The notes below the pieces were generated by a model. The model saw only the letters and a program-made list of their open reading frames with translations. It searched no databases and was not told where the DNA came from. The position numbers and the translations under genes were made by a program. Source: Geomonas limicola (GTDB taxonomy: Bacteria > Desulfobacterota > Desulfuromonadia > Geobacterales > Geobacteraceae). From it: 64,000 bases of DNA. Below, piece by piece: positions 7,771 to 17,610 of the stretch (the first letter of the stretch is position 1; every line of letters starts with the position of its first letter). Location of the stretch: positions 124,001 through 188,000 of the forward strand of contig NZ_BLXZ01000007.1 in assembly GCF_014193675.1 (NCBI RefSeq), in the 5' to 3' direction.

Positions 7771-7783
7771 AAGAAGTCCTCGA

Positions 7784-7812
7784 TATTTATCATTAGTACT
7801 GCGAGATGTCAA
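7784..7812 (-). promoter_or_regulatory. promoter of tRNA-Leu(GAG)
   Basis: Minus strand TTGACA (7812-7807), 17-nt spacer, TAAATA (7789-7784). It sits between the secG stop and the tRNA, so the tRNA need not depend on the glycolytic operon. Confidence 0.65.
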
Positions 7813-7834
7813 CCAAAAAGTACAACGCTTTATT

Positions 7835-8242
7835 TTATTTCTGTGCCGGAGCCGACTGAACAGGTGCAGCAGGTGCTACGGGAGCTGCGGGTGCTGCCGG
7901 AACTACGGGTGCTGCGCCGGGAGCGGCCGGAGCTGCCGGCTTCTGCAGCGGCATGCCGCCCATCGGGGCCGGCTTCGCCTTTGCTGCATTGGACATGATC
8001 GAAGAACTGCCACCTTTACCCGAGACGAAGGCAAGGGACAGGGACGTCAGCATGAAGATGATCGCTGCACTGGTAGTTACCTTGCTCATGAAGGTGTTGC
8101 CGCCGCCGGCACCGAAGACCGACTGGCTACCGCTGGCGCCGAAAGAAGCACCCATTTCCGCACCTTTGCCGGACTGGAGCAAGACAACCACGATCAGGGC
8201 TAAACAGACGATGACGTGCAGTGTTACCAGTAAAATTGTCAT
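7835..8242 (-). CDS. secG: preprotein translocase subunit SecG
   Basis: A 135-residue SecG, the non-essential partner of SecYE in the inner-membrane translocon. Two membrane helices are visible: residues 4-22 (LVTLHVIVCLALIVVVLLQ) and about 55-75. Between them is the family signature LLQSGKGAEMGASFG followed by a Gly/Ser-rich FGAGGGNTF loop. The C-terminus is an unusual low-complexity Ala/Pro tail of about 50 residues (PAAPAAPGAAP-type repeats), longer than in E. coli SecG (110 residues). It is the last gene of the gapA-pgk-tpiA-secG run, 68 nt after tpiA. Confidence 0.95.
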   Translation of the reverse strand: MTILLVTLHVIVCLALIVVVLLQSGKGAEMGASFGASGSQSVFGAGGGNTFMSKVTTSAAIIFMLTSLSLAFVSGKGGSSSIMSNAAKAKPAPMGGMPLQKPAAPAAPGAAPVVPAAPAAPVAPAAPVQSAPAQK

Positions 8243-8310
8243 TAAACGTGTTACCTCCGAGAAATTTCAACATGCTTGTTTAACACAATTCCCGGAAAAA
8301 ACAAAGCCCT

Positions 8311-9066
8311 TTATTGTCCGAAGTTCACGATGGCGGCAAAGGATGCCGCTTTGAGACTTGCTCCACCAACCAGGGCGCCGTCTATGTCAGTGCAGGCCAT
8401 GAGCCCCTTGACGTTCTCGGGCTTCACGCTGCCGCCGTACAGGATACGTACTTTCCCGGCGTCATCGGCACCGTAGAGTTCGGTGACCACGCCGCGGATA
8501 AAGGCATGCGCCTCCTGTGCCTGGGCGTCCGTGGCGGTCTTGCCGGTGCCGATGGCCCAGACCGGTTCGTAGGCTATGATGACCGGGGCGAACTGTGCGG
8601 CGCTGATCCCCTCGAGGCCGCCTCTTACCTGGCGCTCCAGGACAGCGAAGGTTTCGCCGGCTTCCCGGGCTGCCAGGGTCTCGCCGATGCAGAAGATCGG
8701 GATGAGCGGGCCCTGGAGAGCTGCCTTGATCTTCTTGTTGACGGTCTGGTCGGTCTCGCCGAAGTACTCGCGGCGCTCGGAATGGCCGATGATGACGTAG
8801 CTGGCTCCGGCGTCCAGGAGCATCCTCGAGGATACCTCACCGGTGAAGGCGCCTTCTTCTTCCCAGAAGACATCCTGGGCTGCCAGGTTTATCCGGGTGC
8901 CGGCGACGGCGGGCACCAGGGAGGGGAGCACGGTGAATACTGGGGCCACCACGACCTCGACCTGGCTGGCATCCGCCACCAGCGGGGCGAGTTCCTCGAT
9001 GAGGGAGAGTGCTTCCTGTTTTGTCTTGTAGAGTTTCCAGTTGCCAGCGATTACCGGTTTGCGCAT
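8311..9066 (-). CDS. tpiA: triosephosphate isomerase
   Basis: A 251-residue TIM barrel that interconverts dihydroxyacetone phosphate and glyceraldehyde 3-phosphate. Visible active-site elements are N11-W-K13 in AGNWKLYK, the His in [13 protein letters not shown], and the catalytic Glu in [15 protein letters not shown] with the flexible loop 6. The C-terminal phosphate-binding segments [10 protein letters not shown] and GALVGGASL are intact. Length is typical. It lies between pgk and secG; the 263-nt gap from pgk holds GC-rich dispersed-repeat-like sequence. A strong GGAGG precedes the ATG. Confidence 0.97.
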   Translation of the reverse strand: MRKPVIAGNWKLYKTKQEALSLIEELAPLVADASQVEVVVAPVFTVLPSLVPAVAGTRINLAAQDVFWEEEGAFTGEVSSRMLLDAGASYVIIGHSERREYFGETDQTVNKKIKAALQGPLIPIFCIGETLAAREAGETFAVLERQVRGGLEGISAAQFAPVIIAYEPVWAIGTGKTATDAQAQEAHAFIRGVVTELYGADDAGKVRILYGGSVKPENVKGLMACTDIDGALVGGASLKAASFAAIVNFGQ

Positions 9067-9139
9067 GAATCCCCTCCAGAAGGTTGCCTGATGCGCGCTG
9101 ACCTTCCGCCAGCAGGAGGGCGGGGAACCACTCCGGGCC

Positions 9140-9315
9140 CGTCGTGCCCCATCCCCACCCCGACCCTCGCCTTGAAGGGGAGGGGGAGTTTTGCCAGCGG
9201 AAAATTGCGTTGATCAGTAATGGTTGTGAAGAAAGCCGTGCAAATACCTGCGGTACCGGTCGGGCAGCGCAAAGAGCGGGAGAGGGGAGGGGAGTGCCGC
9301 CCCTTCTCCCGCAAC
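9140..9315. repeat. GC-rich hairpin elements between pgk and tpiA
   Basis: Two purine/pyrimidine-asymmetric stretches. One at about 9144-9195 has CCCCACCCCGACCCTC facing AAGGGGAGGGGGAG. The other at 9276-9312 pairs GCGGGAGAGGGG with CCCCTTCTCCCGC (one bulge). They resemble the dispersed CCCTCTCC/GGGAGAGGG elements near 28.36 kb and probably form stable mRNA hairpins between pgk and tpiA. Confidence 0.45.
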
Positions 9316-9329
9316 TGTCTGCACGACGC

Positions 9330-10532
9330 TTAGTGTTTGTGCCCGTTGTCCTCGAGGACCTTGATGCCCGGGAGTTTCTTCCCTTCCAGAAGTTCCAGGA
9401 AGGCGCCGCCACCGGTAGAGATGTAGCTGATCTTGGCGTATTCGCCGGCACGGTGCACCGCGACGTCGGTGTCCCCGCCACCTACGATGGTAAGGGCGTA
9501 GGAGTTTGCCACGGCCGAAACCATGGCGAAGGTGCCGCGCGAGAAGGCGTCCATCTCGAACACGCCCATCGGGCCGTTCCAGACGATGGTCTTCGAGTTC
9601 TGCAGCGCCTCGGCAAAGAGCGTCACGGTAGCCGGTCCGATGTCCAGCGCCATCCACCCCTCGGGAATCTCCTGCACGGTGCAGACCTTGGTCTCGGCTG
9701 CCGGGTTGAACTGGTCGGCAACGACGCAGTCGACCGGGAGGTAGAACTTGACACCCTTCTCGGCGGCCTTCTTGAAGGTGGCCATTGCCGTGTCGATCAG
9801 GCTGTCCTCGACGAGCGACTTCCCGACGTTGTAGCCAAGCCCTTTCAGGAAGGTGAAGGCCATGCCGCCGCCGATGATGATCTTGTCCACCTTGTCGCAG
9901 AGGTTTTCCAGGACCTCGATCTTGCCGGAGACCTTGGCGCCGCCAAGGATGGCGACCAGCGGGCGGATCGGGTTCTGCATCGCCTTGTCGAAGTAGTTCA
10001 TCTCGTTTTTCATCAAGAAGCCCGCGGATACCACGGGGATGAAATTGGTGATGGCCTCCACCGAGGCGTGGGCGCGGTGCGACACGGCGAAGGCGTCGTT
10101 GACGTAGATCTCGCAGCCGTTCACCAGTTCCTTGGCGAAGTCGGCGTCGTTTTTCTCCTCACCCTGGTAGAAACGGAGGTTTTCGAGCATGATGATGTCG
10201 CCCGGTTGCATGGCGTCGACCATCGCGTGCACCTCGGGACCGATGCAATCCGGGGCGAGTTTCACTTCCTTGCCCAGGAGGCGGGAAAGGCGTTTGGCGG
10301 CCGGGGCCATGGAGTACTTCTCCTTGCGCTCCCCCTTGGGGCGCCCCAGGTGCGAGGCGAGAACGATCTTCGCCTTCTGGTCCAAGGCGTAGTTCAAGGT
10401 GGGGAGCACGGCGCGGATGCGGGTGTCTTCGGTGATGTTCTGGTTGTCGTCCAGCGGCACGTTGAAGTCGACGCGCATGAAGATCTTCTTGCCGGCCAGG
10501 TTGTCTATCTCGTCGATGTAGCGAATTGACAT
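9330..10532 (-). CDS. pgk: phosphoglycerate kinase
   Basis: A 400-residue phosphoglycerate kinase, catalysing ATP formation from 1,3-bisphosphoglycerate. N-terminal substrate residues are in [11 protein letters not shown] and SHLGRPKG, and the nucleotide-side signatures are in [26 protein letters not shown] and [13 protein letters not shown], ending with [12 protein letters not shown] and [14 protein letters not shown]. The start was set at 10532, where AGGAGG precedes ATG and the sequence begins [16 protein letters not shown]; an open extension upstream adds about 34 unlikely residues. It is the second gene of the glycolytic run, separated from gapA by a hairpin. Confidence 0.97.
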   Translation of the reverse strand: MSIRYIDEIDNLAGKKIFMRVDFNVPLDDNQNITEDTRIRAVLPTLNYALDQKAKIVLASHLGRPKGERKEKYSMAPAAKRLSRLLGKEVKLAPDCIGPEVHAMVDAMQPGDIIMLENLRFYQGEEKNDADFAKELVNGCEIYVNDAFAVSHRAHASVEAITNFIPVVSAGFLMKNEMNYFDKAMQNPIRPLVAILGGAKVSGKIEVLENLCDKVDKIIIGGGMAFTFLKGLGYNVGKSLVEDSLIDTAMATFKKAAEKGVKFYLPVDCVVADQFNPAAETKVCTVQEIPEGWMALDIGPATVTLFAEALQNSKTIVWNGPMGVFEMDAFSRGTFAMVSAVANSYALTIVGGGDTDVAVHRAGEYAKISYISTGGGAFLELLEGKKLPGIKVLEDNGHKH

Positions 10533-10632
10533 GATCCCTCCTGAGGTATGACGGGAATGATCCCTAAAACGAATAACGCTGTAGAGCGCACACCGGGCGC
10601 TGCGGGTAGCACACACCGGGGGTAAAAGCGGC

Positions 10633-10667
10633 AAAAAGACGGGGAGAGTAAACCCTCCCCGTCTTTT
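10633..10667 (-). terminator. hairpin terminator or attenuator between gapA and pgk
   Basis: Symmetric hairpin: arms AAAAAGACGGGGAG and CTCCCCGTCTTTT around a loop of about 8 nt. On the minus strand it ends in TTTTT 25 nt past the gapA stop. It is U-tailed, so it could end part of the gapA transcripts and lower pgk-tpiA-secG expression. Confidence 0.75.
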
Positions 10668-10691
10668 CAGGTCTGCGGTGCTGCCAGTTCG

Positions 10692-11702
<1,011 letters not shown>

Positions 11703-11733
11703 TTATAATTAAGATTTACTTCTCAATCGGCAT

Positions 11734-11761
11734 AGTATACGGACGTGGGCGCGACAGTCAA
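11734..11761 (-). promoter_or_regulatory. promoter of gapA
   Basis: Minus strand TTGACT (11761-11756), 16-nt spacer, TATACT (11739-11734), about 45 nt upstream of the gapA ATG. Confidence 0.65.
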
Positions 11762-11835
11762 CAATTTTGTTCAAGAAAAGTTGGCTTTTGGTCGATAGCA
11801 CGGATGTGACTCACCAGTGCTGTCGCTTGCCATTC

Positions 11836-11850
11836 TGTGACGTGCATCAC
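11836..11850. promoter_or_regulatory. CRP/FNR-superfamily-like operator
   Basis: TGTGA-CGTGCA-TCAC, close to the CRP/HcpR-type consensus TGTGA-N6-TCACA. It lies between the divergent promoters of gapA (centre about 115 nt upstream of its predicted start) and the kinase gene (about 74 nt upstream). Which gene it serves, if any, cannot be told. Confidence 0.4.
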
Positions 11851-11881
11851 CTTGTCTTGAGACAATAAATCCGGATAATTA

Positions 11882-11910
11882 TTGACTTTTCAAGCCAATA
11901 TAATTATGCT
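11882..11910 (+). promoter_or_regulatory. promoter of the HAMP-PAS histidine kinase gene
   Basis: TTGACT (11882-11887), 17-nt spacer, TATGCT (11905-11910), about 55 nt before the ATG at 11965. Confidence 0.6.
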
Positions 11911-11964
11911 GCAATATCCGGCGCTGTATCCAGTCACTCCCAAGGTTTGGAACTTACCTCATAG

Positions 11965-14034
11965 ATGAACATGACGCTTGAAAAACGCATAACGCTCTTC
12001 TCCTTCCTGATCCTGTTCCTCACTATCTTCGTGGGATCCGGAATGGACATCATGGCGTTGCGCAAGGACCAGGTGAACGCCCTCAACCTGCGTTCCCGCA
12101 GCCTTGCCAGTGCGCTCAAGGTCAACATCGAGAAAGTACTCAACCTGGGTCTGGACCTTAGGGACATGACGGGCCTCTCCGAGAAGTGCCGCGAGATCAT
12201 GGCCGGGAATTCCGACCTCGCCTACTGCATCGTCTCCGATCCCAAGGGCAACATCCTCTTCGCCAGTGATCCCCGTTTTCTCTCCCTGCCGTCCCTGCCG
12301 GTACCACCCCAACCCCAGAACTCCCAAAGCCGCCTGACGTTCACCATCGAGGGGCAGGAAGGGTCCTACTACGATTCTGCGGTCCCCATCAAGGCCGCGG
12401 ATGGCAGGCAGGTCGCCCAGGCGCACGTCGGGTTCAGCGAGCAGGTCGTCTTCGACAAGGTGAAGGGGATGATCTTCAAGACCCTGTACCTGCTCTGCAT
12501 GGCGCTGGGGGTGAGCTTCTCGCTGGTGGTCATCTTCGTCAAGAAGTACGTGATGTCGCCGATCTCCACCCTCCTTAAGGGGGTGAAACAGATATCGGAA
12601 GGGGCCTTCGACACCCAGATCGGCGAGGTGCGGGTCCCCGAGTTCAACGAACTGGCCCGCAACATCAACCTGATGTCCCAGTTCCTGAAGCACAGGGACG
12701 AGCAGATCAAGAAGAACTACCAGGACATGGAGAAGACCTTCGAGGAGCTGCACGCCTCCTACCGCAAGCTCGAAACCATGAGTGCGGACCTGGAGCGTTC
12801 CGAAGAGCTCTACAAGTCCCTCATGGAAGACGCAAGCGACGCCATCCTGGTCATGGGGGCCGACGAGTCGATCCGCATGGTAAACAAGATGGCCGAGGAG
12901 TTCTTCGGCTACGAGGCGCGCGAGCTGGTGGGGCTGCCGCTTACCAAGATGCTGCTGCTTTTGAACATCGGCAACATCCCCAAGCTGCAGCGCATCTTCC
13001 GCGAGGCGGCCGGCGGCGCACACATCCAGGAGGAGATGCAGCTTCTGAAGAAGGGGGGCGGGGTGATGGTCGCGATGCTCCACGCCACTGCCATCAAGAG
13101 CGGCAGCGAGACCCTGGTGCAGGCCATCTTCCGCGACGTGACCCGCGAGCGCGAGATCATCGCCAACCTTGAGAAGAGTTCCGCCGACCTGGCGCGCCTG
13201 AACCGGATGAAGGACTCCTTCCTGGGGCTCGCCTCCCACGAGCTGAAGACCCCGCTCACCGTCATCATGGGGTATTCCGAGCTGATCGTCACCGACATGG
13301 CGGACCGCGTCGACAAGACGGTTCTCGAGATGGTCACCAACATAAGTAACGCCGCAAGCCGACTGGACAACATCGTGAAGGACATGGTCGACGTGTCGCT
13401 CATCGACGAGAAACGGCTGCAGCTCAAGATGGAGGACATCCAGCTGAACCGGCTCATCGAGGCCGCGGTGAACGAGCTGCGCTTCTTCTTCTCCATGCGC
13501 AAGCAGGAAGTGGTGGTGAACCTCGACGAGTCGATCCCCACCTTGCGCGGCGATGCCCTGCGGATCATGCAGCTGCTCTCCAACATTCTCGGTAACGCCA
13601 TCAAGTTCACCCCCGACGGCGGCCGCATCACCGTCGCCAGTTCCGCGAAGTACCTCCTGCGCGGGGCGCCGGTCACCGAGGCGCAGTCGACGGCCTTCGC
13701 CGCCGGACGCGAACACCACCTGTTCCTGGAGATCACGGTAACCGATACCGGTATCGGCATCGACCGCGACGACCAGTTGCGCGTCTTCGACAAGTTCTAC
13801 GAGGTCGGCAACATCCAGGAGCACTCCAGCGGGAAGGTCGCCTTCAAGGCCAAGGGGGCGGGGTTGGGGCTTTCCATCGCCAAGGGGATCGTCGACATGC
13901 ACGGCGGCGAGATCTGGGTCGAGTCGACCGGCTACAACCCGGAGAAGATGCCCGGTTCCACGTTCCATATCCTGCTGCCGCTCAACCCCATGCTGGGTGA
14001 GAACATCGCGGATTACTCCAGGCTGCTCCGTTAG
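11965..14034 (+). CDS. membrane sensor histidine kinase (sensor-HAMP-PAS-HisKA-HATPase)
   Basis: A 689-residue kinase. The first membrane helix is at about 9-27 and the second at about 168-193, with a periplasmic sensor of roughly 140 residues holding a PDC-like strand set (YCIVSDPKGNILFASDPRF). HAMP and a coiled-coil linker follow to about 280, then PAS (about 280-395). HisKA has His425 in ASHELKTPLTVIMGYSE. HATPase shows N-box NILGNAIKFTPDGG, G1 DTGIGID, F-box FYEVG and G2 GAGLGLSIAKG. No response regulator is adjacent, so it is an orphan kinase. The ribosome site before 11965 is weak; ATG 11971 is an alternative. Confidence 0.88.
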   Translation: MNMTLEKRITLFSFLILFLTIFVGSGMDIMALRKDQVNALNLRSRSLASALKVNIEKVLNLGLDLRDMTGLSEKCREIMAGNSDLAYCIVSDPKGNILFASDPRFLSLPSLPVPPQPQNSQSRLTFTIEGQEGSYYDSAVPIKAADGRQVAQAHVGFSEQVVFDKVKGMIFKTLYLLCMALGVSFSLVVIFVKKYVMSPISTLLKGVKQISEGAFDTQIGEVRVPEFNELARNINLMSQFLKHRDEQIKKNYQDMEKTFEELHASYRKLETMSADLERSEELYKSLMEDASDAILVMGADESIRMVNKMAEEFFGYEARELVGLPLTKMLLLLNIGNIPKLQRIFREAAGGAHIQEEMQLLKKGGGVMVAMLHATAIKSGSETLVQAIFRDVTREREIIANLEKSSADLARLNRMKDSFLGLASHELKTPLTVIMGYSELIVTDMADRVDKTVLEMVTNISNAASRLDNIVKDMVDVSLIDEKRLQLKMEDIQLNRLIEAAVNELRFFFSMRKQEVVVNLDESIPTLRGDALRIMQLLSNILGNAIKFTPDGGRITVASSAKYLLRGAPVTEAQSTAFAAGREHHLFLEITVTDTGIGIDRDDQLRVFDKFYEVGNIQEHSSGKVAFKAKGAGLGLSIAKGIVDMHGGEIWVESTGYNPEKMPGSTFHILLPLNPMLGENIADYSRLLR

Positions 14035-14288
14035 TGGCAACTCAGCAAGTTAACCTTGAATCTGCCGCCCATTTCCTGTATATAACTTAGGTTTTTCACC
14101 CCTTTTTAAACTACGACCTTTACCCCCAATCCCTCACCACAGTGTCGTGCCGAGGTTGCTGCAACCTGACCGAAGAGTCGCTTCACGGTAAGTTCCGTTG
14201 CCGTAACGAGTTTTGAACGTCGTGGTGTTTCTTCGGTGGGTGGCAGGGTGGTTTTGATTGCAGCAGTACCCATTCTCTGGAGGGATTG

Positions 14289-15059
14289 ATGAAGCTTTGC
14301 CTTTTGGCAAGCGGCAGCAAGGGGAATAGTCTCTTTCTGGAAACCGATTCCTGTCGTCTATTGATCGATGCCGGGCTCTCCGGCCGGGAGGCCCTGAACC
14401 GGCTGGCCTCCATCGGGGTTGCCCCGGAAACGATCGACGGCATCCTCATCACCCACGAACATACCGATCATATCCGCGGCGTCGGCACCCTGGCCCGGCG
14501 CCTGAAGATCCCCGTACTGATGGCGTCACGCACCCACGATGCCGCGCGTCACGTCATCGGCAAGGTGGACCTGGTCGAATTCGACCCCGGCAGCGCCCTC
14601 TGTTTCAAGGGGCTGAACATCGATCCGTTTCCCATTACCCATGACGCCACCGACCCGGTCGGCTACCGCATCGAGGGGAGCGAAGGGTGCATCGGCTTCG
14701 CCACCGACCTGGGGATCGCCACCCGTCTTACCTGCGAAAAACTGAAGAACTGCCGCGCGCTGGTGCTGGAATTCAACCACGACGAAGAGATGCTGCAAAA
14801 CGGCCCCTATCCCTGGCACCTGAAGCAGCGCATCCGTTCGCGTCACGGCCACCTCTCCAACTCCGAGGGTGCCGCGCTTTTGGAGGAGCTGCTCCATGCC
14901 GGACTGGAAGGGGTCTTCCTGTCGCATCTCTCCGAGGTGAACAACGACCCCTCCCTGGCGATGCTGGCCGCGACCAACCTGGTCAACGGGCAGAACCTCT
15001 GCGCTCCTCAGCTTTTCCTGGGGAACCAGTATGAGACAAGCGGAGTACTCGACATTTAG
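14289..15059 (+). CDS. metallo-beta-lactamase-fold hydrolase, YycJ/WalJ-like
   Basis: A 256-residue metal hydrolase. The metal site is the canonical THEHTDHIRGV (HxHxDH), with a further His in PITHDATDPVGYRI, Asp in GFATDLGIAT, and EFNHDEEMLQ and FLSHLSEVN matching the YycJ/PhnP-like subgroup. Such proteins act on phosphodiesters or nucleic acids; YycJ of Firmicutes is linked to DNA repair. The start was set at ATG 14289, 5 nt after GGAGG, rather than the in-frame TTG just upstream. It precedes purB by 174 nt. Confidence 0.85.
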   Translation: MKLCLLASGSKGNSLFLETDSCRLLIDAGLSGREALNRLASIGVAPETIDGILITHEHTDHIRGVGTLARRLKIPVLMASRTHDAARHVIGKVDLVEFDPGSALCFKGLNIDPFPITHDATDPVGYRIEGSEGCIGFATDLGIATRLTCEKLKNCRALVLEFNHDEEMLQNGPYPWHLKQRIRSRHGHLSNSEGAALLEELLHAGLEGVFLSHLSEVNNDPSLAMLAATNLVNGQNLCAPQLFLGNQYETSGVLDI

Positions 15060-15233
15060 TTCATGATCCTGTAAAGTCAGCTGGTTCAACTCTTAGGGTC
15101 CTGCTTTTGACACAGCTTGAGATACACAGAAAGGGATTTGTTTGATCCGCGTTTGCCGCCTGAAAAGCGGTGCCGTGGATTTTCGTGTTTCTACAAAATC
15201 TGAAACAGCTATCAATGCAAGGGGGAAGAATTC

Positions 15234-16521
<1,288 letters not shown>

Positions 16522-16529
<8 letters not shown>

Positions 16530-17610
16530 TATCTGGCGCTATTTCCTCCCGGACGAGGGTGACGTCTTCTACCTCTTCTGGGCCAAGCAAACGCTTATTT
16601 CGGTGCTGATCGTCGGCGCCGCTTACCTGGTCTCCAGGTTTGCGGCGCTGCTGCTTGCCCGGGTCGCCCACCGCGTGAACCAGATGACCAAGGGGGAGTG
16701 GGACGAGCCGACCCTGGCACGTATCACCGCGCCGCTTTTGTCCCTGGTCAACACCGCGGGCCTCTACGTGGCGATCCGGCGCCTGCCGCTTCCCGAGCGC
16801 CTGCACGTGGTGATCTCCGGGATCCTCTTCATCATCAATATCTGCCTTCTGGCCACCTGCGCCTACCGGCTGATGGACGAGGCCCTGAAGCGCTATGGCA
16901 AGCAGCTTGCCGGCGAGGAGATGAGCCGGCAGTTGATCCCCCTGGTGCAGAAGATCGGCAGTATCTTCCTCTTCGGCACCGCGCTCATCATCACCCTGAA
17001 ACACTTCAACTACGACATCCTCTCCCTGGTCACCGCCCTGGGCGTGGGCTCCCTGGCCATCGGCCTTGCCGCCAAGGACACCCTCGCCAACATGATCTCC
17101 GGTTTTACGCTCATGATCGACCTGCCGTTTCGCATCGGCGACCGCATCCAGCTGGGGAGCCAGGTGGGGGACGTCATCGACATTGGCTTGCGGAGTACCA
17201 AGATCAAGAGCCTGGACAACAGCTACCTGATCATCCCCAACTCCGAGCTCTGCAACACGCTCCTCATCAACCAGGATCTCCCCGACTCCCGCGGTAAGGG
17301 GAAGGTCACCCTCGGCGTCGCCTACGGCACCGACGTGGCGCTTGCCAAGCAGGTCCTGGCGGACACCGCCAAGGCGATCCCCGGCGTACTGGCCGAGCCG
17401 GCGCCGGAGGCCTTTTTTACCAGTTTCGGCGATTCCACGCTGAACCTCACGCTGCTCTTCTGGACCGACAGCTACACCACGGTCTTCGGCGTCACCGACA
17501 AGGTGAACTGCGCCATTCTCGACAGCTTCGCACAAAACGGCATCAACATCCCGTTCCCGACCCGGACGGTTTTCTTCGAAAAGGACACTAACCATGCCCC
17601 ACAGAATTGA
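16522..17610 (+). CDS. MscS-family mechanosensitive channel
   Basis: A 362-residue small-conductance mechanosensitive channel. N-terminal membrane helices (about 23-45, 75-95, 100-120) lead to the pore-lining TM3 with the Gly/Ala pattern ALGVGSLAIGLAAKDTLANMISG. The cytoplasmic vestibule follows: FRIGDRIQLGSQVGDVIDIGLRSTKIKSLDN, then IIPNSEL. GTG 16522 is preferred, preceded by GAGGG and overlapping purB by 8 nt; ATG 16492 is a longer alternative. Its 3' end overlaps purL by 17 nt, so it is locked between two purine genes. Function there is not explained by the pathway. Confidence 0.9.
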
